Counted from the stretch's first letter, positions 9,055-17,927 are shown. The stretch: 64,000 nt of DNA from Clostridium sp. AN503 (GCF_040719375.1 NZ_JBFDTP010000001.1:1178001-1242000), one strand, 5' to 3'. Program-made: numbers and translations. Notes: a model not told the origin generated them from the letters alone.

Positions 9055-9963
9055 TTAGTGCATGCCTTTGGCTTCGTTCTCAGCCAGAACCTTTTTGAGA
9101 GCCTGGATGCCTTCCTCCGGAACCTGGTTGAACGGTGCGCGGCAGGGGCCGACTTCGTAGCCTAAAAGGCGGGTGGCGGTCTTGACAATGGTATTGGGGT
9201 TGCCGTATTTGAAGCAGGCGCGGAAGCTCTGGATACTTTCGTTAGCGGCTCTGGCCTCGTCGATCCTGCCTTCCATAAACAGGTTATAGATGGAAGCCAT
9301 GGTGTGCGGGTAGACGTTGGCGCAGCCTGCGATCCCGCCGGTACCGCCTGCCATCAGGGTCCAGATGATCAGCTGGTCATTGCCGGACAAGGTGTAAAAT
9401 GACCCGTTTTTCTTCTTTTTGCCTGCGTCTATGTATCCCAGGATGTTGGTGAAATTGCCGCTGGAATCCTTGGCGCCTACGATATTGTCGATCTCAGCCA
9501 GACGGGCCACGGTGGCGGGAGCCAGGGCGTTGCCGGTGCGGGCAGGGATGTTGTACAGTACGATCGGCATATCCACGGCCTCTGCTACGGTCTTGTAGTG
9601 GGTGTACAGCTCTTCCTGGCTGGCGGCTGCAAAGCTGGGGGTGATGATGGACAGCACGTCCGCGCCTGCGGCCTGGGCCATCCTGCTCTGCTCGACGGTC
9701 TCTTTGGTGGAAATGCAGCCGGTGCCTGCGTAGACCGGGACACGGCCGTTACACTGCTCGATGACGGTTTCCAGAACAAGCTTTTTTTCCGCCGCGGTCA
9801 GGATATAGCCTTCTCCGTTGGTGCCGAAGGGGAACAGCGCGTGGACGCCGCCCTCGATCATGCGGTCTACCTGGCGGCGGAGCTCTGCCACGTTGATGCT
9901 CTCGTCCTCATACATGGGGGTGATGATCGGCGGGATAATACCTTTCAGTTCGATTGCTTTCAT
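9055..9963 (-). CDS. dihydrodipicolinate synthase (DapA) family aldolase
   Basis: A 302-residue class I aldolase of the DapA/NAL family. The Schiff-base lysine lies in NIVGAKDSSGNF near residue 165, and the catalytic tyrosine in PIVLYNIPARTGN near residue 138. The N-terminal GIIPPIITPM and FGTNGEGYIL are typical. Family members cleave or form 2-oxo acids such as N-acetylneuraminate, 2-keto-3-deoxy sugar acids or 4-hydroxy-2-oxoglutarate. Given the neighbours, cleavage of a keto-deoxy sugar acid is more likely than lysine synthesis. AGGAGGAATCTC precedes the ATG. The 94-base gap before it is one of the longest inside the operon. Confidence 0.88.
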   Translation of the reverse strand: MKAIELKGIIPPIITPMYEDESINVAELRRQVDRMIEGGVHALFPFGTNGEGYILTAAEKKLVLETVIEQCNGRVPVYAGTGCISTKETVEQSRMAQAAGADVLSIITPSFAAASQEELYTHYKTVAEAVDMPIVLYNIPARTGNALAPATVARLAEIDNIVGAKDSSGNFTNILGYIDAGKKKKNGSFYTLSGNDQLIIWTLMAGGTGGIAGCANVYPHTMASIYNLFMEGRIDEARAANESIQSFRACFKYGNPNTIVKTATRLLGYEVGPCRAPFNQVPEEGIQALKKVLAENEAKGMH

Positions 9964-10057
9964 GAGATTCCTCCTACTGGTTTATCTTATATTTTCATTT
10001 TAAATCTGCATGTTGCAGGGCAGTTTTTACGACTGCGTATCAGTTTGCATCAGCCGT

Positions 10058-11221
10058 TTACATGATCTCTTTATAAAGTGCGCGGGCATCCTCGGCCGTA
10101 AGGGTACGCGGGTTGTTGACCAGCAGGCGCTGAACCTGCATACCGGCTTCCACCAGGCTGTCCAAGTCGCTCTCCGGCACGCCGAATTCTTTGAGGCTGG
10201 TGGGGATATCCAGGTGCTTTACGATCTGTTCCAAACGGCTGATGATCCACGCGGATTTTTCCTCTGCGGTCTTGCAGGTCTTAACCTCATCGTGGCAGCA
10301 GCGGTCATAGGCGATGGCGAATCGTTCCCGGCAGGCGGGTTCGTTGAAGCGCATGACCGGGGCCAGCAGGATCGCGTTGGAAACGCCGTGGGCGATATGG
10401 TACTTGCCGCCCAGAGGATAGCTTAAGGCGTGGACTGCGGTGGTGCCGCTGGCGGTGATAGCCAGGCCGCCGTAGTAGGCTGCGATCTGCATGCGGTTCT
10501 TGGCTTCCATGGCTTCCGGGTCGTCGCAGGCTTTCTCAATGTTGTTGAAGATCAGGTCCAGGCCCTCCAGGGCGTAAAGGTCGCTGAACGGGTTGGATTT
10601 GTTGCTGGTAAAGCATTCGATGCAGTGGGCCAGGGCGTCAACGCCGGTTGCGGCAGCGATCCCACGCGGCAGGTTCTTGATCATGCGGGCGTCCAGGATC
10701 ACGTAATCTGCGATCATGTTCTCGTTGACGATGCCGACCTTCAGTTCTTTTTCCGGCACGGCTACGATGGAGTTGGGGGTGACCTCGGCTCCGGTTCCGG
10801 CGGTGGTGGGGATCAGGATGATCGGCACGCATTTTTTGGCGCGTCCCGGATCGTCAAGCAGCTCCTTGACGCCGTATTCATCGGTCACCAGCACGCTGGC
10901 CAGCTTGGCTGCGTCCAGGACGCTGCCGCCGCCGCAGGCCACGATCATGTCGGCCCCGCTCTCCTTGAACTGGTCGACCAGTTTTTGAACAGCCATGTAG
11001 CTCGGTTCCGCCGGAAGGTCGTCCAGCACATAGTAGCCGGCTCCGGCGGCCTTAACTGCCTCCTCCGGCAGCCGGAACAGTCCGGCGGCTTCGATCCCTT
11101 TATCGGTGAACATCGCCACGCGTTTGACTCCGGCAGTTTTTAAGATCGTGGTGATCTGCTCCATTGCGTTTTCACCGCCGTAGACGGCGTGGGGCATTTT
11201 TAAATTATAGGTGGTAAGCAT
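10058..11221 (-). CDS. iron-containing alcohol dehydrogenase
   Basis: A 387-residue group III alcohol dehydrogenase. The nucleotide-binding glycine motif is GGGSVLDAAKLA near residue 97. Metal-ligand residues are in ATGVDALAHCIECF and HALSYPLGGKYHIAHG. The family reduces aldehydes or oxidises alcohols such as 1,2-propanediol, butanol or hydroxy acids with NAD(P). AAGGAGG stands about eight bases before the ATG. It lies between the DapA-like and BNR genes of the sugar-acid operon, so it may reduce the aldehyde released by the aldolase or oxidise a hydroxy-acid intermediate; this is inference. Confidence 0.9.
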   Translation of the reverse strand: MLTTYNLKMPHAVYGGENAMEQITTILKTAGVKRVAMFTDKGIEAAGLFRLPEEAVKAAGAGYYVLDDLPAEPSYMAVQKLVDQFKESGADMIVACGGGSVLDAAKLASVLVTDEYGVKELLDDPGRAKKCVPIILIPTTAGTGAEVTPNSIVAVPEKELKVGIVNENMIADYVILDARMIKNLPRGIAAATGVDALAHCIECFTSNKSNPFSDLYALEGLDLIFNNIEKACDDPEAMEAKNRMQIAAYYGGLAITASGTTAVHALSYPLGGKYHIAHGVSNAILLAPVMRFNEPACRERFAIAYDRCCHDEVKTCKTAEEKSAWIISRLEQIVKHLDIPTSLKEFGVPESDLDSLVEAGMQVQRLLVNNPRTLTAEDARALYKEIM

Positions 11222-11252
11222 TTCTAGAAACCTCCTTGGTCTGTGGTGTGGA

Positions 11253-12413
11253 TCAGTGGCTCTGGGCAGCGGTGGGGTTGTATAAGCCTACGCGCTCCCG
11301 TTTGGCTCCCAGCACGTCCTGCTCGGTGAAGCGGATGTATTTGACACCCAGGCGGGTGCGTGCGGCATATGCCAGATGCAGCATGCCGTCCCGGCTCTGC
11401 ATGATGTATGGGTATTCATATTGTTTGTTGTTGGTCTTGTTCTCGTCGCCGATGAAGCCCTCGCCCCGCTCCATCCACCGGATGACCGGGAAGGTCAGGC
11501 CGCCGTCCTCGGATAAGGCCACGGCTACCGGGCAGCGAAGTCCCGGCCAGGCCGCCTTGCCGGGCTGCGGGTCAGGCGTGCAGGTCGGATTGTATGCAAT
11601 GGCGACACGCCCGCTCTGGAGCTTGACGGCGCTGATGCTGGAATTGTTGTTGGGCAGCGGCGTCGGCTCCGGCTTGCTCCAGGTCTCACCCCAGTCAAAG
11701 GACTCGCTGCGGTGGATGCGGTAGGCTTCCCGGTTGCGCATGAAGGCTGCCAGGTGCCCAGGCTCCAGCTCCACCACATTGGCGTGGACGTGGCCGTTGC
11801 TCTCCGGCATCATGACCTTGCGCCAGGTCTTGCCCTGGTCGTCGGAAATGCGGAATGCGGTGGGGTCTCCGGAGAGGCCGTCGGCGGAATCGGTGCAGAT
11901 CCAGTTGGACAAGATCCACCGTCCGTTTGAAAGGATCTGGATCGGCTGGCGGCAGAAGGTTCCCTCCTCCGGGAAATAGGTCTCATAGGGGCCCCAGCTC
12001 CGTCCGCCGTCGGTGCTCTTCTGGCAGCGGACCACGGAGGTAAACTGCATGTTGTCCTTGCCCTCCTGACGGTCCAGCTGGGCGGTGTACATGGCCCACA
12101 CGGCGTTGTCGGGACCATAGAACAGGGAAGGGTTCTGCTCACTGCGGGCCGGGTCGCCGGAGATATCCACCGGCGGCAGCCATGCCGCGCCGTCTTTTGG
12201 CAGGATGGAGCAGATCACATGGATATCAGCGCTGCCCTCATAGGTGCCGGCAAACCAGCAGCACAGCAGGCTGCCGTCCGGAAGTTCCAGAAGGGCCGGG
12301 GCGTGTGCGGTGGGATAACCTCCGGTGGGAAGCAGCGCTTCTAAGGTGCCCATTTCTTCATTTTCATAGATGGTACCGTCCCAGGTCAGACAGGGAAGCT
12401 TTGGATACGTCAT
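11253..12413 (-). CDS. BNR-repeat (sialidase-like) protein, apparently cytosolic
   Basis: A 386-residue beta-propeller-like protein with at least four Asp-box motifs: STDGGRSWG, SDDQGKTW, SFDWGETW and SEDGGLTF. The N-terminus HAPALLELPDGSLLCCWFAG matches the BNR_2 sialidase-like family. I see no signal peptide and no FRIP motif, so a classical secreted sialidase is unlikely. Its ATG overlaps the stop of the DUF1537 kinase by four bases (ATGA on the minus strand), which implies coupled translation and a linked function. It may hydrolyse or isomerise an acidic sugar inside the cell. A longer frame to 12587 overlaps the kinase and has no ribosome site. Confidence 0.78.
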   Translation of the reverse strand: MTYPKLPCLTWDGTIYENEEMGTLEALLPTGGYPTAHAPALLELPDGSLLCCWFAGTYEGSADIHVICSILPKDGAAWLPPVDISGDPARSEQNPSLFYGPDNAVWAMYTAQLDRQEGKDNMQFTSVVRCQKSTDGGRSWGPYETYFPEEGTFCRQPIQILSNGRWILSNWICTDSADGLSGDPTAFRISDDQGKTWRKVMMPESNGHVHANVVELEPGHLAAFMRNREAYRIHRSESFDWGETWSKPEPTPLPNNNSSISAVKLQSGRVAIAYNPTCTPDPQPGKAAWPGLRCPVAVALSEDGGLTFPVIRWMERGEGFIGDENKTNNKQYEYPYIMQSRDGMLHLAYAARTRLGVKYIRFTEQDVLGAKRERVGLYNPTAAQSH

Positions 12414-13696
12414 AATTTTTCCTCCAGTTTTTTTGTCAGATCGGTAAGCAGGCTCTCCTGTCCGAAGCCGCCTGATTTGGTGATAACGTGGCGCGTGCAG
12501 CCGTTGTAAGTAAAGCTTGCCAGTACAACGCCTTTTTCCAGTTCGCAGAGCGGTTCCAGTTCCCGGACGCCGATGCAGTTCATGCATTGCAGCAGGGTGT
12601 CCCCTCCTGTCAGGAGCAGGGTGCCAAGGGAGGGACTGGTGAAGATCTCACCGACTAAGTATCCCAGGCTTCCTGCGATGCGGACACGCAGGGTTTCTAA
12701 GTCAATGCCCAGCTTCTCTGCATATTCCGCGGTAGGCCGGTTGCCGCCTAAGTCGTTGGATTCGATGATACAGAGCGGGTTGGCAGCCAGCATTTTCTCG
12801 ATCTGGATCAGGTCGTTTTTCCCCACGTCGCTCTGCCAGTAGCCTGGTTCCAGTTTCTGCCGCAGAGTGAGCCGCAGGCGGGCGAAGCCGTCCTGTTCGG
12901 CACGGTCAAGCTGCGCCAATGTGATGGGATTGACGCTTCCGCAGACCACTAAAAGCCTTGGATCGAGCTTTGGCAGCGGATGTGCCGTCTCTCCGGCTAG
13001 TCCAAGCAGCTCGGGCAATACAGCTCCGAAACCGGCGCAGCCTGCCAGAATGTGCGGGCTATCCTGGACCAGAAGCTGATGTTCCGGCGTGTGATGTTCC
13101 AGAAGTTTACGGCCTGTTCGCAACAGGTCACCGGCATCGGCTGCGTCAAACACCAGGATGCCTTTGTCCTGCGGGATGCCGTCCTCGTCTGTCAGCGCAG
13201 GGAAGCTTCTGGCGGGCAGGTCGCTCTGTTCCGCGATCAGTTCGGTGATGACAGCGTGCGTCACCGGTTCAAATGGATCACGCCCAAAGGGGCTTTCCGT
13301 CACCGGTACACCGTCCACATAATGAACGCCGCCGCTGGTGATGCGGCCTGTCTGCGGAAAGGCGGGCAGGAATGGGAGCTGGCCCACGCCGCTGGCTTTA
13401 AAAACGGCAGTCAGCTCGGCTCCGATGTTGCCCCGCAGCGCGGAATCGGTTTTTTTGTAGATATACCGCACTCCGGCGTCAAGGGCGCGCCTGGTCAGTC
13501 CCGCGACCACCTCATAGGCTTTGGAGGCCGGAAGATGCCGGGTCTCCGTATCGATGACCAGAACCTGGGCTTCCTGCGCGGCAAAATCCACTTCCGGGTC
13601 CACGACAACGCGGGTCCTGATCCCGTGGGCTGCAAACTGTACGCCGGTGTCCAGCGCTCCGGTGAAATCGTCCGCGATAATCAAAAGAAGGATCAT
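12410..13696 (-). CDS. DUF1537 four-carbon acid sugar kinase family protein
   Basis: A 428-residue kinase of the DUF1537 (OtnK/DtnK-like) family. The N-terminal signature LIIADDFTGALDTG is present, as are YKKTDSALRGNIGAEL near residue 91, GSVNPITLAQL and a C-terminal LLLTGGDTL. Characterised members phosphorylate threonate, erythronate or oxo-tetronate at O4, and the product is oxidised by a PdxA2-type dehydrogenase, which is encoded in the same operon. GAGGAGGGG lies four to five bases before the ATG at 13696; a longer frame to 13762 lacks a site. It is the first gene of the leftward operon, divergent from the PrpR-type regulator. Confidence 0.9.
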   Translation of the reverse strand: MILLLIIADDFTGALDTGVQFAAHGIRTRVVVDPEVDFAAQEAQVLVIDTETRHLPASKAYEVVAGLTRRALDAGVRYIYKKTDSALRGNIGAELTAVFKASGVGQLPFLPAFPQTGRITSGGVHYVDGVPVTESPFGRDPFEPVTHAVITELIAEQSDLPARSFPALTDEDGIPQDKGILVFDAADAGDLLRTGRKLLEHHTPEHQLLVQDSPHILAGCAGFGAVLPELLGLAGETAHPLPKLDPRLLVVCGSVNPITLAQLDRAEQDGFARLRLTLRQKLEPGYWQSDVGKNDLIQIEKMLAANPLCIIESNDLGGNRPTAEYAEKLGIDLETLRVRIAGSLGYLVGEIFTSPSLGTLLLTGGDTLLQCMNCIGVRELEPLCELEKGVVLASFTYNGCTRHVITKSGGFGQESLLTDLTKKLEEKL

Positions 13697-13817
13697 GTGT
13701 CCCCTCCTCTCTTCATTTCCAACCCGGCAGCCAGCCGCCGGGACAGTTTCTTTTTGTTTCATATTACCATTATGGGGGATTTAATGACGCTGTGCATCGG
13801 GAAAATGCGCAAAAACA

Positions 13818-13936
13818 GTTTCATTTTGAAACATTTAAAAATTTTAACACAAAATTAATTACAAAATGTTTCAAAACAAAACGTTGCGATAATGCTTTTT
13901 GCACAAATATCTGTTATAATAGTCCCAAAATGAAAC
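13818..13936. promoter_or_regulatory. TGAAAC/GTTTCA half-site cluster in the divergent promoter region
   Basis: The AT-rich 254-base gap between the divergent kinase and regulator genes holds an inverted repeat GTTTCA-TTT-TGAAAC (13818-13832), a TGTTTCA (13867-13873) and a TGAAAC (13931-13936). They flank or overlap the likely regulator promoter and are candidate operator sites for the PrpR-type protein. The assignment is inference. Confidence 0.5.
13912..13920 (+). promoter_or_regulatory. extended -10 promoter of the PrpR-type regulator gene
   Basis: TGTTATAAT at 13912-13920 is a consensus extended -10 element (TGn plus TATAAT), with no good -35 at 17 bases. It lies about 31 bases before the regulator ATG, so the leader would be short. 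A GTTTCA-type half-site lies just downstream. Confidence 0.55.
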
Positions 13937-13950
13937 GGAGGGGATTTGCG

Positions 13951-15750
13951 ATGGTCAAAACAGGTACACGGATTCTGGGGATTGCCCCATATGAGGGAAT
14001 GCGCACGGTCATGGAACGCGCGGCTCAGGCTTACCCGGATGTTCAGCTGGATGTTTATATCGGCGACCTGTTGGAAGGAGCCGCTGTTGTGCAGCGTATG
14101 CCGCCCAATTCTTATGACTGCATCATTTCCCGGGGCGGCACCGCAATGCTGATCCGCCAGGTGACAGATCTTCCAGTGGTGGATATCCACCTTTCAGTCT
14201 ACGATGTGCTGAGCGCCATGAAGCTGGCTGAGAATTATTCGGACCTGTATGCGATCGTGGGGTTCCCCAGCATTACGGAACCCGCGCATACTCTGTGCGA
14301 CCTGCTGGGTTACCATCTGGATATATTGACCGTGCACAGTGCTGACGAGGTTCCTCAGATTCTGGAACGGTTGGAACAGGACGGCTACCGCATGGTGGTA
14401 TGTGACATGGTCACCCATACCGCGGCCCGGCAGATGGGACTGGACGCGTTCCTGATCACATCGGGTGTGGAGAGCCTTCATACAGCCATCGACCAGGCGG
14501 TCAATATCAGCCAGTGGTTCCAGCGCCTCCGGCAGGAAAACCTGTTCCTGCGCAGCATCACCCAGGATCAGAACGGCCGCGTGGTTGTTCTGGAGCATGA
14601 CGGGGCCGTATTCTACAGCAGTCCGACTAAGCCCGCGGAGGGGCTTTTAAAAGCGCTGCGGGAACGCCTGCGGGAAGTGCCGTCCGCCGGGTCGCTCAAA
14701 TTCTACCATACGGAGCGGGATCAGCTGTACAGGATCACGGCGCAGACGCTTCTGATGGATGATGAGCGGTACAGCCTGTTTTATTGTGTGCCGTCGCGGA
14801 TTTCCCTGCATTCCCAATGGGGACGGGGGCTGCGTTCCATGAACAGGGGAGAGTGCGAGTATCTGTTTATGACCAGTTTTTACAGCATCAGCGGGGCGAT
14901 GGGGACGCTGGATTCCGAGATCCGGACGCTGGCTGCAGTACGGCAGCCTGTCATGATCCGGGGAGAGGCGGGAACTGGAAAGGAGCAGATTGCCCGGTAT
15001 TTGTATCTGCACAGTCCACTGGCAAATAAACCGTTTGTGCTGGTCAATTGTGAGCTGATGACGGAAAAAAGCTGGGATTTTCTGTTGGGACACGACAATT
15101 CGCCTTTGAATGCAACCGGAAATACGGTGTATTTTCAGAATTTTGAATCTTTGCCCGAGACACGGGGGCCGGAACTGTTGGCGGCTATCCTGGAAACGGG
15201 TCTGGCCCGCCGGGTGCGGCTGCTCTTTTCATTTGTCTGCCGCGATGGGGAACCGGTCCCTGATATGATGCGCCGGTTCAGCACCAGGCTGGGCTGCCTG
15301 ACCTTAAACCTGCCGTCCCTGCGCAGTCGTTCGGACGAGATCCCTTCGCTGGCAAGTCTTTACCTCAGCAACTTAAAGATCGAGCTGGGCAAGCAGATCT
15401 CCGGCTTTGAGCCGAGGGCCATCGAGATGCTCCGCCAGTACGACTGGCCGAACAACTATACGCAGTTCAAGCATGTGCTGCGGACACTGGCAACACTCAC
15501 GGCTTCGACCTACATACGCAGCAACGCGGTGGCGGAGCTTTTGGCAAAGGAACGCTCCCTGCGTCTTAGCCCGGTCCCGGCGGCAGCTTCGCTGGATATA
15601 GAGTGTACACTGGAGGAGATCATCGGCGGGGTGGTGCAGCAGGCGGTTGCAGCCCATAATGGCAACCGGGCGGCGGCAGCGCGCCAGCTGGGTATCAGCC
15701 GCACGACGTTGTGGAGATATTTGAATAAGAGTGAAGAGGACTTTGTATAG
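13951..15750 (+). CDS. PrpR-type regulator with degenerate AAA+ domain
   Basis: A 599-residue regulator with three parts. Residues 1-190 are a PrpR N-terminal sensor domain (RGGTAMLIRQVTDLPVVDI). About 310-510 is an AAA+ domain with intact Walker A GEAGTGKE near residue 338. About 560-599 is a Fis-type helix-turn-helix (NRAAAARQLGISRTTLWRY). The GAFTGA loop that contacts sigma-54 is missing; the region between LLGHDN and TVYFQNFESLP is shortened, and the Walker B acidic pair reads QN. It therefore probably acts without sigma-54 remodelling. The ATG at 13951 follows GGAGGGG. It is divergent from the sugar-acid operon, its probable target. Confidence 0.85.
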   Translation: MVKTGTRILGIAPYEGMRTVMERAAQAYPDVQLDVYIGDLLEGAAVVQRMPPNSYDCIISRGGTAMLIRQVTDLPVVDIHLSVYDVLSAMKLAENYSDLYAIVGFPSITEPAHTLCDLLGYHLDILTVHSADEVPQILERLEQDGYRMVVCDMVTHTAARQMGLDAFLITSGVESLHTAIDQAVNISQWFQRLRQENLFLRSITQDQNGRVVVLEHDGAVFYSSPTKPAEGLLKALRERLREVPSAGSLKFYHTERDQLYRITAQTLLMDDERYSLFYCVPSRISLHSQWGRGLRSMNRGECEYLFMTSFYSISGAMGTLDSEIRTLAAVRQPVMIRGEAGTGKEQIARYLYLHSPLANKPFVLVNCELMTEKSWDFLLGHDNSPLNATGNTVYFQNFESLPETRGPELLAAILETGLARRVRLLFSFVCRDGEPVPDMMRRFSTRLGCLTLNLPSLRSRSDEIPSLASLYLSNLKIELGKQISGFEPRAIEMLRQYDWPNNYTQFKHVLRTLATLTASTYIRSNAVAELLAKERSLRLSPVPAAASLDIECTLEEIIGGVVQQAVAAHNGNRAAAARQLGISRTTLWRYLNKSEEDFV

Positions 15751-15767
15751 AAGGAAAGGGTAAGAAT

Positions 15768-16634
15768 ATGGATAAAAGAAAAATCGAACAGATTCGTCTG
15801 CAATATGACAGTGTGATACACAATGTTGTTGATGCAGATATTGAATTTTGGTATGCTCGTGAACTGATGTTATTACTTGGTTATGAGCGGTGGGAAAATT
15901 TTGATAAAGCAATTAGTCGTGCAATGGAATCGTGTGATACATCAGGTATAACGGTATCAGACCATTTTCGTGAGGTCACGAAAATGGTTGAATTGGGGAG
16001 TGGTGCAAAAAGGAATGTTAAAGATTATATGCTCACTCGTTATGCCTGCTACTTGATTGCACAAAATGGAGATCCTAAAAAAGAAGAAATTGCGTTTGCA
16101 CAAAGCTATTTCGCAGTTCAGACAAGAAAACAGGAATTAATCGAAGAACGGATAGCATTGATTGAAAGAACAGAGGCTCGTGTCAGACTTCGAGAATCCG
16201 AAAAACGCTTGTCTCAAAATATTTATGAGCGAGGTGTAGATGATGCAGGTTTTGGGCGTATTCGTTCCAAAGGCGACAAAGCTCTGTTTGGAGGTTATTC
16301 TACGCAGGAAATGAAAAAGCGGCTTGGTGTAAAAGATAAACGGCCATTAGCAGATTTTCTTCCAACACTTACTATTGCAGCCAAAAATCTTGCAACAGAA
16401 ATGACGAATTACAATGTGGAAGAAAAGGATTTACAGGGCGAAGGATCCATCACCGGAGAGCATATTCAAAATAATCGTTCAGTCCGGGATATGCTTGGGC
16501 AACGAGGAATTAAACCGGAAAATCTGCCGCCTTCTGAAGATATTAAAAAGTTAGAGCGGCGTGTAAAATCTCAGGAAAAGAAGATTATTGAGCAAGCGGG
16601 GAAATTACCGGAAATGCATAATGATGAGAGCTGA
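15768..16634 (+). CDS. dinD: DNA-damage-inducible protein D (DinD-like)
   Basis: A 288-residue protein that I recognise as DinD. The N-terminal half resembles a BRO-N/antirepressor-type domain (FWYARELMLLLGYERWENF near residue 27, YMLTRYACYLIAQNGDP near residue 87). The C-terminal half carries KGDKALFGGYSTQEMKKRLGV and ends in a charged coiled coil. E. coli DinD inhibits RecA-mediated strand exchange; whether this homologue does is unknown. The gene is clearly AT-richer than its neighbours and follows the PrpR-type gene by 17 bases with its own GAAGGAAAGGG site, which suggests a recent insertion. Confidence 0.88.
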   Translation: MDKRKIEQIRLQYDSVIHNVVDADIEFWYARELMLLLGYERWENFDKAISRAMESCDTSGITVSDHFREVTKMVELGSGAKRNVKDYMLTRYACYLIAQNGDPKKEEIAFAQSYFAVQTRKQELIEERIALIERTEARVRLRESEKRLSQNIYERGVDDAGFGRIRSKGDKALFGGYSTQEMKKRLGVKDKRPLADFLPTLTIAAKNLATEMTNYNVEEKDLQGEGSITGEHIQNNRSVRDMLGQRGIKPENLPPSEDIKKLERRVKSQEKKIIEQAGKLPEMHNDES

Positions 16635-16649
16635 TAGTGAATTAAGGAT

Positions 16650-16687
16650 GCACCCGGGAACCGTTTTCTTTAGCCGTTTCCGGGTGC
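16650..16687. terminator. hairpin between convergent dinD and DUF4317 genes
   Basis: GCACCCGG (16650-16657) pairs with CCGGGTGC (16680-16687) around a 22-base loop. It lies between two convergent gene ends and is probably a terminator, although there is no long T-tract. Confidence 0.4.
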
Positions 16688-16724
16688 CGATTGATATTTC
16701 ACAAGAGTTTGGAAAATATGCAGG

Positions 16725-17873
16725 CTATTGGGTTTCTTCTTCTCCCTGCGCGCCGCCTTTCACCATGATCCCATTGACCTCCACCCCGCCGTCGATGGCG
16801 ATGACCAGGCACTGGCGGCCGTCGATCTCGCGGGTCTCGATTAGGTCGGTGCGCTCCGGGTTCACCTTGACTATGACGTCGGGGGTCTTCACCTCAAACA
16901 CACGGGTGTTGACAATATTGTTGGCAAAGATGGCTGCCCGTTCTCCGGCGGTCTCGTCAAAGGTCTTGTCAAAGGTCTCTAACTGTTCTTCCTCCACGCC
17001 GCTGTGCTCCAGTAAGGATTTGACCTGGTATTTGTCCAGGACCAGCGGCTCCGGGGCGTCCTTGTGCTCTTCCAACATCTCGCTTAAATTCTCATGTATG
17101 GTCTTCACTGTTTCATAACTGCAGGCGTCGCCCAGGGTCTCCTCGATGATTGCCTGGAAGGATTCTTTCTGGTATCCGGCGGGCAGCGGAAGCGGGCAGC
17201 CAAGCATCTGCTCAATGAAGGAGTCGTGTAAGTCGTCTCCGTTTTTCGAGTAGTACAGGGTCGCGTGTAAGTCGGTGGAACGGTCGTTGAACGCCGGGAA
17301 TAAGAAGCCCATTTCCGGCATCCCGACGACCCAGTCGCGGACCCGGTTCTTAAAGCTGTTTTCCAGCTCGTCGTAGCTTAAGCCCGGTTTTGACAAGTCT
17401 ACGGGGCAGATGGAACACATGATGTAGCTGTACACCTCGTCGGAGGCGTCCTCCATCTCGATGCCGTCTGAGGTCTTGCCGGGGATGTCATAGGCGTCGT
17501 GGATCAGCAGGATCAAGTAGTTGCCCACATAATCGTAGGTCTCGATGATACGGTCGTAGAACGCATCCAGGATCTCGTCATCCTGTAGCCTGCTGTTACG
17601 GAGCTTCAGCAGAAATTCCTGCGGGCCGCCTTCCATCTCGGAGTCTAAGGGGAATTCCAGATTCAGCAGGTTTTTCCCAAGGGTGCCGGAAAGGTTCTTG
17701 CGGAGGATCTCAAAATACTTGAACATATCGTCCTCCGGCAGGGATAAAAAGGCCTCCTTAAACTCTGTTTTCTTATTTTTTTCACCGTCCACATAGCAGC
17801 CGCAGATGCGGGTGATCGAGCAGTTGGACGGGGTGAACTGGCGTTTGATCTCGGATATTTCTTTCTTTATCAT
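16725..17873 (-). CDS. DUF4317 family protein
   Basis: A 382-residue soluble protein recognised as DUF4317, a family of unknown function common in Clostridia. It begins IKKEISEIKRQFTPSNCSI and has a conserved-looking ITRICGCYVDGEKNKK. No membrane segments and no catalytic motif are evident. The sequence is acidic and well conserved in its N-terminal 200 residues. GAGAGGAGAGAG precedes the ATG. It is transcribed leftward toward dinD and lies about 110 bases downstream of a methyltransferase gene on the same strand. No function is proposed. Confidence 0.85.
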   Translation of the reverse strand: MIKKEISEIKRQFTPSNCSITRICGCYVDGEKNKKTEFKEAFLSLPEDDMFKYFEILRKNLSGTLGKNLLNLEFPLDSEMEGGPQEFLLKLRNSRLQDDEILDAFYDRIIETYDYVGNYLILLIHDAYDIPGKTSDGIEMEDASDEVYSYIMCSICPVDLSKPGLSYDELENSFKNRVRDWVVGMPEMGFLFPAFNDRSTDLHATLYYSKNGDDLHDSFIEQMLGCPLPLPAGYQKESFQAIIEETLGDACSYETVKTIHENLSEMLEEHKDAPEPLVLDKYQVKSLLEHSGVEEEQLETFDKTFDETAGERAAIFANNIVNTRVFEVKTPDVIVKVNPERTDLIETREIDGRQCLVIAIDGGVEVNGIMVKGGAQGEEETQ

Positions 17874-17927
17874 AGGTTTCTCTCTCCTCTCGGACTTATA
17901 TTTTATATCATTTTGGAGGAAAAGACA

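Noticed and set aside
13697..13800. Possible -24/-12 promoter for the leftward sugar-acid operon
   Set aside because: I looked on the minus strand for GG-N10-GC with a TTGC context and found none, which agrees with the degenerate regulator.
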